9,684 bases of DNA from UBA1172 sp002457135 (GTDB lineage Bacteria; Pseudomonadota; Alphaproteobacteria; Puniceispirillales; UBA1172): positions 1 through 9,684 of the forward strand of contig CBFIBR010000047.1 of NCBI GenBank assembly GCA_965660935.1, given 5' to 3'. The notes beneath the pieces are model-generated. The model had not been told where the DNA came from. It did no database searches and was given only the letters and a program-made list of their open reading frames with translations. Below are positions 1-5,848 of the stretch, in pieces (position 1 is the first letter of the stretch; every line of letters begins with the position of its first letter). Both the position numbers and the translations under genes were made by a program.

Positions 1-436
1 CAGCGGCGATACCTACAGCAGGGCGTTTGAGGCGTTGGCCGCATCCCGCCCGAATATTCATTATCTGGGTCGCCTTGAAAACCGCGCCGGGGTGAGCCGG
101 TTTTTCAACAGCATTGACCTGTTTCTTTCCCCCTCGGTGCGTGAGGGCGGCAATATCTCCCTGCAAGAGGGCATCTGGCATGGCGTGCCGTTCATGACAA
201 CCAATGCACCCGGTTGCGCGGTTCTGGCCGAACGGTTTAACTGCCCTGCCCTGCCGATGAACCAGTTCGCGAAGGGCGTGCTGGAATGCGATTTGCCCAA
301 AATGGCACCGGATCAATCCATGCCTGATCAAATCGGGTGGGATGATCTGCTCCAGCCTTTTCTGGCAGAGGCGGTTGAGGATGAATTGACGGGTATCCTG
401 ACCGGGATAGCCGAGGGCAGGCAAAAAAGCCGCTAG
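1..436 (+). CDS. Glycosyltransferase family 4-type, C-terminal part (5' end outside window)
   Basis: The frame is open from the left edge, with the first full codon at base 2, so the true start lies outside the window. About 144 C-terminal residues are visible. They show the second Rossmann half of a GT-B retaining glycosyltransferase: a short strand NIHYLGRL, then SPSVREGGNISLQEGIWHG. This contains the E-x7-E signature (glutamates at bases 143-145 and 167-169), which in GT4 enzymes contacts the nucleotide-sugar donor, followed by the usual G-V-P-x6-APG stretch. Donor and acceptor cannot be read from this fragment. The tail after about base 300 is acidic and poorly conserved in character, ending at TAG 434-436. 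It converges on the minus-strand SDR gene with only about 31 bases between their stop codons and no obvious terminator. Proximity to a GT2 enzyme and a CMP-sugar synthetase suggests a role in surface polysaccharide assembly (inference). Confidence 0.82.
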   Translation, partial: SGDTYSRAFEALAASRPNIHYLGRLENRAGVSRFFNSIDLFLSPSVREGGNISLQEGIWHGVPFMTTNAPGCAVLAERFNCPALPMNQFAKGVLECDLPKMAPDQSMPDQIGWDDLLQPFLAEAVEDELTGILTGIAEGRQKSR

Positions 437-467
437 CAATCCCCCCTAACAACACCCCCAAGAGAAA

Positions 468-1219
468 CTAGAGCGACTGCGGGTCATGCAGGACCGAACT
501 GATCCCGCCATCAACGCCAATGATGCTGCCGTTCAGAAACGCCGGGGCATCCTCAATCAGGTAACGCACCAGCTCGGCAATGTCCTGGGGGGTTCCAATA
601 CGTCCTGTCGGGTGGAGTGCGCTCAAATCCTTCAGCTTCCCGGGATGGTTTTCAAACCCTTGTTTCAGCATTTCAGTGGCAATAGCCGCCGGTTCGATGC
701 TGTTCACCTTGATGGACTGCCCCAGCTCAATCGCCAGCGCCCTTGTCAGGCCCCTCAGGGCTGATTTACTCACGGAATAGGGCAGAAAGCCCTTCTTTGT
801 CTGCTCTCCGTGGATGCTGCCGATATTGATGATCGACCCCTGATGCCGGGCCAGCCTGTCATGCAGGCATTGAGCCAGCACGAAAGGCGCGGTGAGTTGA
901 CGGCAAACGACCGGTTCAGCATCTCGGCCGACACCTCATCAAATGTTCCCAGTTCCTGCACAGCGGCATTGTTGACCAATGCGGTAATCGGTGCCTGTGC
1001 ATCCACCTTGCCGAGGAACGCCTGCAATGCAGCCTGCTCATCGGGTTTGGCGATATCGGCCAGGTCCATTGGCAGGAAATGTTCAAGTGGGCTTTCAGGG
1101 TTGACCGTATCAATACCGGCAACGATCCATCCTGATGCCATCAGGCGTGAGCTGATCGCCTGGCCTATTCCGCCGGAAACCCCGGTCAGGATTACGGATC
1201 TGGATGCTGGCATCACCAT
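468..1219 (-). pseudogene. Short-chain dehydrogenase/reductase (SDR), split by a one-base deletion
   Basis: Two overlapping minus-strand frames together make a complete classical SDR of about 250 residues. The first frame (from ATG 1219) has the cofactor motif TGVSGGIG (T12-G19) and NNAA (83-86). It reads correctly to the catalytic Asn108 and then runs into junk. The second frame continues with TAPFVLAQ, Ser135 (INIGS), YSVSK (Tyr148, Lys152) and the C-terminal GSIIGVDGG. Adding one base between 895 and 896 restores V-N-x-T-A-P-F and the whole N-S-Y-K tetrad. The family reduces or oxidises hydroxyl/keto groups with NAD(P)H. Beside a CMP-sugar synthetase it probably acted on a sugar precursor; SDRs accompany such synthetases, for example PtmA beside PtmB in Campylobacter legionaminic acid synthesis. 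It is the last gene of the minus-strand operon, 55 bases after the cytidylyltransferase. A TGA lies in frame just upstream of ATG 1219; the ATG at 1213 is an alternative start. The break is not at a homopolymer, so it is either a true lesion or an assembly/sequencing error. Confidence 0.85.
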
Positions 1220-1274
1220 GAAACCCTGTCATTTTTCGGTTGTCCCGGCATGGGCGGGCAGAACATTAGTGCGG

Positions 1275-1967
1275 TCATCCGATCAGTCCCGTTCGGCGGT
1301 AATGGTCAGTCATGATTTCAGCCAATGCCCAGTCTTCTGGCGTGTCAATGTCACAGGCTTCTGACGCAATGCTTTCCATCATCGTTGGTTTCACACCAAT
1401 ACGAGCACTTGTTTTAGCGAAACTTTCAGCGGAAAAAATATACAGGTTTGAGTTTTCTTCATACCAGGGTTCCAGGTCCTGTGTCCGGATCATGTTATCA
1501 GGATCATGGTTGATGGCATTGGCATCCCCGTCATAAAACCGTGCCTGCACCTTGTTGACGGTGAACAGGCTGTCAAAACCCTGATCAAGGGCAGCATGAT
1601 AGATATCCAGCGCTTTTGTGATCGACCCGCCGGAAAGCAGGGGGTTGGTTGTATGGGTCATCAGATAGGTATCGGCATCAACGTTGCTGATATCATCGGC
1701 GATAACCTTGTTCATGGAAACATGGTCACCACAGATTTCCGCTGGCCGGTCACGGATGATGATCTTGCCCCCCTCAACCAGCCCATGGTCAGCCAGAATT
1801 GATCGCGCATCGGTATTGATTACCACTTTTTCGATCCTGGTTACGGCAATGAGCGTGTCCAGCATCCAGCGAAACAGGGGCTTGCCGCAAAAATCCCGGA
1901 AATTTTTGCCCGTGACGCGTTCACTGTTGGCCTTCATGGGCAGCAATGCGACTGTGTGATGCTTCAT
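1275..1967 (-). CDS. Acylneuraminate cytidylyltransferase family protein (CMP-sugar synthetase)
   Basis: This 230-residue protein has the full length of a cytoplasmic CMP-sialic/legionaminic acid or CMP-Kdo-type synthetase. These enzymes transfer CMP from CTP to an acidic sugar to give the donor for a glycosyltransferase. The N-terminal CTP-binding loop reads LLPMKANSERVTGKN (residues 8-22). It belongs to the MKANSER subclass rather than the commoner P-A-R-G-G-S-K form. THTTNPLL (104-111) occupies the place of the usual Q-P-T-S-P-L, and CDIDTPEDW (205-213) carries the metal-binding D206/D208 pair typical of NeuA-like enzymes. ATG 1967 follows the GT2 stop codon by 3 bases, with AGGA in the end of GT2 as a plausible Shine-Dalgarno, so translation is probably coupled. 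The gene ends at TGA 1277-1275. The specific sugar (Neu5Ac, legionaminate, pseudaminate-like or an 8-carbon acid) cannot be told from sequence alone, and no synthase (NeuB-like) gene is in the window. Confidence 0.9.
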   Translation of the reverse strand: MKHHTVALLPMKANSERVTGKNFRDFCGKPLFRWMLDTLIAVTRIEKVVINTDARSILADHGLVEGGKIIIRDRPAEICGDHVSMNKVIADDISNVDADTYLMTHTTNPLLSGGSITKALDIYHAALDQGFDSLFTVNKVQARFYDGDANAINHDPDNMIRTQDLEPWYEENSNLYIFSAESFAKTSARIGVKPTMMESIASEACDIDTPEDWALAEIMTDHYRRTGLIG

Positions 1968-1970
1968 GGG

Positions 1971-2876
1971 CTAGTTCCTGATATCCATGTCGGTGATCAA
2001 TGGATAAAAATATTTTGTCTTCATTTCCTGCGACAGTCTGCGAATTTCCCTGTTGCCCTTGAATGCGCCACCATACTGGGCTGTTCTGAACCGAATGATG
2101 CCATGGATTTCGCGCATCAGTATACCCTTTTTGAAGGCTGCCTTGCTGTCCTTCAGAATGGCGGTGGTAATGAAACGGATCAGGTCAAACCGGGTCAGCT
2201 GAACCTCGGGCAGAATACTCCTGAGGGCGATAGCCTCACGTTCGTAACGCCTTTTCACCTGCTGCCAGGTTTCATCATGAATATGAAAGACACCGGCATC
2301 GGCAACGTAACCGACCTTATGACCCTGCTCGACCAGCAGCTTGGCCAGGGCCATATCCTCACACCCTGTCAGCTCTTCATCAAAATGGTTTTTGGTCCAT
2401 GCATCCTTGCGCATGGCGGCGTTGGCATTGTTGCAGAAAAAACCTTCCTGGGGGATGCGTGAGGTGGCGGGGAAATATTTGTCAAACAGCTGCTGTTCGC
2501 TGAACTTTGTTGTATCGCGGCCCAGTTGCCTGCCATAGGTATAGATGCATCCATCCATCAACGGCTGAACCAGCCTGATCAGCCAGTCATCATCGCAGGG
2601 AATACAATGCCCGCTGATGAAAACAAGGAATTTACCCCGGGCAAAATCGCACCCGATGTTGAGCGAGCGTCCAAAGCTGAAATCTTCCTTGCTTATGGTC
2701 GTGATCCGGGTGCCGTGGGATTTTGCGATCTCCTGCGTGCGGTCGGTTGAACCTGAATCAACCAGGACCGTTTCCACACCAAGAGAACCCGTTTTCTGCC
2801 GCGCCACAGCGGACAGCAATTCGCCAAGGTACTTTTCTTCGTTGAGGGCTCGGATGATGACGCTGATCTGGGGCAT
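1971..2876 (-). CDS. Glycosyltransferase family 2 (GT-A fold)
   Basis: A 301-residue inverting GT2 enzyme, predicted to add one sugar to a lipid-linked or surface glycan at the cytoplasmic membrane face. The N-terminal strand PQISVIIRALNEE opens the nucleotide-binding domain, followed by VLVDSGSTDRT (38-47, with D40 and D45). The usual DxD position is taken by ISGHCIP (87-93), a histidine-containing variant found in a rhamnosyltransferase-like GT2 subgroup. GCED (171-174) fits the conserved acidic catalytic motif, and FHIHDETW (197-204) is also typical of the fold. The C-terminal part (about 225-301) is basic and amphipathic, with no clear transmembrane helix. Its ATG (2876-2874) overlaps the TAA of the upstream SMP-30-like gene by one base (TAATG), and no good Shine-Dalgarno precedes it. 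Its translation may therefore depend on ribosomes finishing the upstream gene. It is followed after 3 bases by the CMP-sugar synthetase, so the donor could be a CMP-sugar, though GT2 donors are often NDP-sugars. Confidence 0.88.
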   Translation of the reverse strand: MPQISVIIRALNEEKYLGELLSAVARQKTGSLGVETVLVDSGSTDRTQEIAKSHGTRITTISKEDFSFGRSLNIGCDFARGKFLVFISGHCIPCDDDWLIRLVQPLMDGCIYTYGRQLGRDTTKFSEQQLFDKYFPATSRIPQEGFFCNNANAAMRKDAWTKNHFDEELTGCEDMALAKLLVEQGHKVGYVADAGVFHIHDETWQQVKRRYEREAIALRSILPEVQLTRFDLIRFITTAILKDSKAAFKKGILMREIHGIIRFRTAQYGGAFKGNREIRRLSQEMKTKYFYPLITDMDIRN

Positions 2877-3703
2877 TAATCTAAAACGTCATGAATGACC
2901 AGCACATTGCCTGAGCCAGGGTATTGGTGCAGCAAATCTTCATTCATGCCCTCGGTCGCTGATGTAACGATAAGTGATTGTCTAAATACCTTGCAATTCG
3001 TTGGCTGATAAGCTGGCACCAGGATTTTATCCAGCATATTTCCATCGGGATCAAACACTCCAATTGATGCGTCACCCCATAGTGAAATGTATATATTTTC
3101 GTTTGATGCGAAGCAACCGCCATCAGGGGTAAGCCCCTGACCCGACAAATCAGCCCAGATGCCGTCATGGCTGAGCGTATCCCTGGCATAGCGGTGAATA
3201 CACCCGGTCAGGGAATCCGATATCAGGATGTGTTCACCCGCAACGATAAAGGTGTTCGGAATATGCATTTCCCCGAATGTTCTGATCTCATCATCCATGG
3301 CGATGCAGAGCGTTCCTTTATGCATCCCCGGATCAGTTTTATGCATGGTCCCGAAAATGAAGGCACCGTTTTCAAGCATGACACCGTCATTGCCCCTGAA
3401 TTCCAGCCCCGTTATGTGCGGCGGAAACCGGATAACCGGCGATGATGCCCCTGATTCCAGATCAAATTGAAAGATGCCCTGATCACTCAGGTACAAAGAC
3501 CCGTTATTGTCGGTATGAAAAATTGCGCTCGGGATACCATCAATGCGGTGGGATGCTGTCGCCCCATCATCATCATGATGGTGAAAAATTTCAGAGGTAA
3601 GGATATCAACCTAGGCAAACCCTTCCCCCGTCGGCAAAACACACAGCCCCTCACCAAGGATATTTCTGACGTCAAGGATGGTTTTGGTTTTGTGGTTCAA
3701 CAT
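2876..3703 (-). pseudogene. SMP-30/gluconolactonase (regucalcin)-like gene with in-frame TAG at codon 31
   Basis: Starting at ATG 3703 (AAGGG four bases upstream, in-frame TAA at 3742-3740), the frame reads MLNHKTKTILDVRNILGEG, then TAG at 3613-3611, then an uninterrupted SMP-30 protein to TAA 2878-2876. It has 275 codons, against about 290 for the family. The TAG stands exactly where the conserved Trp of the SMP-30 motif W-V-D-I belongs: FA-stop-VDI. TGG to TAG is a single transition. The residues that bind metal in SMP-30 are kept as far as can be judged: Glu18 in LGEG, Asn150 in IPNT, Asp194 in PDGGC. So is the substrate-side NDG (105-107) before FGTM. The family consists of six-bladed beta-propeller sugar lactonases. 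A TTG at 3496 could only give a propeller lacking its first blade. The gene heads the sugar operon and overlaps GT2 by one base. No strong promoter is evident in the 119 bases before it. Nonsense mutation, amber suppression or sequence error are all possible; the first seems likeliest. Confidence 0.82.
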
Positions 3704-3822
3704 TGGACCCTTGAGGCGGAAATCAGGTGCACTGTAACGTTAAACCGAAAACGCTATTTTTCAACGTCAATACTTTGCCTCAACCACGTCTTTACAAAAC
3801 CGTATCAGGGCCATCAAATCGG

Positions 3823-5478
3823 TCAGATCATATCCACCGGCGCGTCATAAAGATAGACCAGGGCTTCGATATCGGCTGGCTGCAATGCCTGAATGTCATA
3901 GTTATAGGACATGATGGACAGCTCACTGCCTTCGCCTGTTTCGTATTCCGGGTTACCGGGGAACCCGCCTTCCTCTTCGAACGGATGCTTCAGCCCGATC
4001 ACATGACCAATTTCGTGGATAATCGTTTCAACAAATTCACTGTTCCAGCGGGGTACCCCGAGGATCCATAAACCTTCATGCCTGAAATCATAAATATTGA
4101 TATTGCCGGAAAAGGCGTTGGCCAGCCCAAGGGTGTAGAACCTGTCTTCATCGGGCTCCCCTCCCGTCAGAAAGCGGAAGGAGAAATCACCGGTTGTGCC
4201 GCCAGCCTCGGTTTCCCCGACCTCAACAAAGACAAGGTTGGCAACCGCGCTGTAGGCATCAAACGCTGTGTCAATCAAAACCCTTGCCGCCGAGATCAGG
4301 GTGGGCTGGGTCAGGACCGAATTTTCTTCATCCAGAAATTCATCATCGTCGACGAAATCCAGCGACCAGGTCAGCAGCAGCGGATCATCCCCGGCCGGGT
4401 TGGTGAACTGACGCCCCGCCAGCAGATGCTGGGCGTAATCGCTTAGGGGATCAGCCTCAAGATCAAGGTCTTCATATTCAAAGACTGTCCTGGGGGCGCC
4501 TTGCTGGGTCACGGATTTAAGAATGGCTTCACTCGGGACGTCCTGCACCACGATATCAATGTATTCAAGGCTGCGGACGGCATCATGGGTCAGGCGTTCA
4601 ACCACGACCTGATAGGTGTTGTCCTTATCGCTGTCCTTTGGGTCCTCAAAATCCGGCACCGCCAAGAATTTGATCTCGCCATCGCTGTTGATGGTGAAGA
4701 GATCGTTATCCGCCACCCCTTCAGGCAGGCTGAATTCCCTGAAATTGAACCCGCGGTTAACGGTTGCAACAGGCTTGTCACCCGGATAATTTTCATGGAT
4801 TGCGGCAATGTCAGGGGGCGGCGCATCGGTGACGACAGGTTCCTGTGCAACCAGCGAAACCCCGCCTGATGATGACGATATTGAAAACCCCGGCTCAAAC
4901 CCGTCAGGGGCGGGGGTGCTGCCCTGCTCCAGCATCCAGATCAGCCGATCGCTGGTGGCAACAAGGTCAAAATAAACATCACTGCTGGTATTCAGGCTGG
5001 GTGTGTTGATGCCGAGCGTATCATCGGTGATGAGCAGATAACCGACCACTTCGCCATCGGCAGGGCTATCAAGGTCGTCATGGAAATAGAGCAGTTCCGC
5101 CGCTGTCGGTTCAATATCAATCTGGAAAATCCGAAAGCCCGGGATACCATTATCGTCAACAGTCTCCTCAAACGACACCGCCAGGATCGTCCGGTCAGGG
5201 TAGATGTAGATATCAGCCGGGGGCGGCTCCTTGTCATTATAAAACGCAACCGGCGGGTCCTCATCATCAAGGTTGCCATCACCGTTGACATCAACGTAAA
5301 GCTGGGTTGACCCGTCCTGAAAGGCATCCGCGCCGAGGGCAATAGCCGGCAAAGTAACAACCGGTTCACCCCCGCTGCCCCCACCGCCGCCACATGAGGC
5401 AAGGCCAAGGGCCACAAGAGGAACCAGTGACGGTTCCTGCAAACGATAAGGAGGTATCTTTCGTCGTTCCATGCGCAT
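3823..5478 (-). CDS. Lipoprotein with cadherin-like segment and M10 (serralysin-type) metalloprotease domain
   Basis: This 551-residue protein starts with a basic stretch and a short hydrophobic segment ending in the lipobox LASC. Cys29 would be lipidated, and Gly at +2 favours the outer membrane. A polyglycine linker (30-37) and an EF-hand-like calcium loop, DVNGDGNLDDED (63-74), follow. Residues about 223-315 resemble a cadherin-type domain (FREFSLPEGVADNDLFTI, then PDFEDPKDSDKDNTY). The C-terminal domain from about 344 is a metzincin peptidase: zinc ligands in HEIGHVIGLKH (His488, His492, His498), catalytic Glu489, and Met-turn SIMSY (521-525). It stops about 25 residues after the Met-turn, so the RTX calcium-repeat and type I secretion tail of classical serralysins is absent, consistent with a lipid anchor and the Sec/Lgt route. 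ATG 5478 and ATG 5472 are both usable starts, each with GAGG at a workable distance. Likely role: calcium-dependent surface protease; substrate unknown. Confidence 0.88.
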   Translation of the reverse strand: MRMERRKIPPYRLQEPSLVPLVALGLASCGGGGGSGGEPVVTLPAIALGADAFQDGSTQLYVDVNGDGNLDDEDPPVAFYNDKEPPPADIYIYPDRTILAVSFEETVDDNGIPGFRIFQIDIEPTAAELLYFHDDLDSPADGEVVGYLLITDDTLGINTPSLNTSSDVYFDLVATSDRLIWMLEQGSTPAPDGFEPGFSISSSSGGVSLVAQEPVVTDAPPPDIAAIHENYPGDKPVATVNRGFNFREFSLPEGVADNDLFTINSDGEIKFLAVPDFEDPKDSDKDNTYQVVVERLTHDAVRSLEYIDIVVQDVPSEAILKSVTQQGAPRTVFEYEDLDLEADPLSDYAQHLLAGRQFTNPAGDDPLLLTWSLDFVDDDEFLDEENSVLTQPTLISAARVLIDTAFDAYSAVANLVFVEVGETEAGGTTGDFSFRFLTGGEPDEDRFYTLGLANAFSGNINIYDFRHEGLWILGVPRWNSEFVETIIHEIGHVIGLKHPFEEEGGFPGNPEYETGEGSELSIMSYNYDIQALQPADIEALVYLYDAPVDMI

Positions 5479-5524
5479 CCCTCAGCCTCGTCAAAACCCC
5501 TGCTCTGTTCATCAGAAGGGGCGA

Positions 5525-5562
5525 CCGATACGGGAAAAACACAAAAAAATGATGGGTATCGG
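5525..5562. repeat. 7-bp inverted repeat CCGATAC / GTATCGG
   Basis: CCGATAC at 5525-5531 is perfectly mirrored by GTATCGG at 5556-5562, with 24 bases between that are rich in A on the plus strand. The half-sites are 31 bp centre to centre, close to three helical turns. That would suit a regulator binding both arms on one DNA face. It lies 47-84 bases upstream of the metalloprotease start on the minus strand. No match to a named operator is claimed. Confidence 0.4.
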
Positions 5563-5672
5563 CCAAAACCAAAAACACCATGACAAAATTTTAGTACGGC
5601 TTTCAAATTCAGGCAAGGTTTGGGGACGGGGAATACAACGGGGGTGATGCATCCCGAATCAGGATGGCAGAA

Positions 5673-5688
5673 CCCCGTCATAACGGGG
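5673..5688. repeat. Short stem-loop CCCCGT-CATA-ACGGGG
   Basis: A perfect 6-bp GC-rich stem with a 4-base loop. It lacks a following T run on either strand, so it is not a standard intrinsic terminator. It comes directly after a weaker 5-bp stem (CATCC/GGATG, 5650-5666). It could be a transcript leader structure or a protein-binding site. Function is unknown. Confidence 0.35.
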
Positions 5689-5764
5689 CTGAGGCCTGGA
5701 CTGTGAAGGGATGGCCTGATCGCGGCAATCGGGATTGGCCTTTACTATACCGCCAGAATAGCGG

Positions 5765-5781
5765 GGTGCATAAATTGCACC
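5765..5781 (+). promoter_or_regulatory. Palindrome GGTGCA-N5-TGCACC with sigma-54-like GG-N10-GC spacing
   Basis: GGTGCA (5765-5770), a TAAAT spacer, then TGCACC (5776-5781): a perfect 6-bp inverted repeat 67 bases before the ATG at 5849. Read on the plus strand, GG at 5765-5766 and GC at 5777-5778 are exactly ten bases apart, and TTGCA at 5775-5779 equals the sigma-54 -12 box. The -24 side matches only at GG and one further base of TGGCAC, so a sigma-54 promoter is only a possibility. A dimeric repressor or activator operator explains the symmetry equally well. Confidence 0.35.
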
Positions 5782-5848
5782 ATAGCAGCAAAAATAAAAC
5801 CCTTTTTAATGACAGCGCAACAAATGGTATGGTCTCCTGTTTTAAATC

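Larger units (their letters stand above)
5479..5848. promoter_or_regulatory. Divergent intergenic region between protease gene and Anbu operon
   Basis: These 370 bases separate two divergently transcribed units, so promoters for both must lie here. I see no convincing protein or structural RNA gene. The region is richer in A/T runs than its surroundings, especially 5535-5595 and 5790-5830. It holds several inverted repeats: CCGATAC/GTATCGG (5525-5562), CATCC/GGATG (5650-5666), CCCCGT/ACGGGG (5673-5688) and GGTGCA/TGCACC (5765-5781). No textbook sigma-70 pair with correct spacing stood out on either strand. The best single candidate for the plus-strand operon is the GG-N10-GC element inside the last repeat. 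Confidence 0.55.

Noticed and set aside
880..910. Programmed frameshift or slippage-driven phase variation in the SDR
   Set aside because: There is no slippery heptamer, homopolymer or short tandem repeat at the break.
810..1364. Plus-strand 184-codon open frame
   Set aside because: It is antisense to the SDR and cytidylyltransferase genes and spans their junction; no recognisable features.
3487..3675. Minus-strand 62-codon frame near the SMP-30 N-terminus
   Set aside because: It is an out-of-frame reading of the true N-terminal coding region, which is interrupted by TAG.
3467..3850. Plus-strand open frame of 127 codons
   Set aside because: It lies opposite the SMP-30-like gene, whose recovered N-terminus explains this stretch; no domain is recognisable.
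4992..5681. Minus-strand 229-codon open frame
   Set aside because: It is a shadow of the lipoprotein gene in another frame; only the 3823-5478 frame has a lipobox and zinc-protease motifs.
5673..5688. Intrinsic terminator
   Set aside because: The stem is good but no T run follows on either strand, and neither gene points into it.
5765..5781. NtrC-binding site
   Set aside because: The NtrC consensus is TGCACC-N5-GGTGCA; here the half-sites are in the opposite order.
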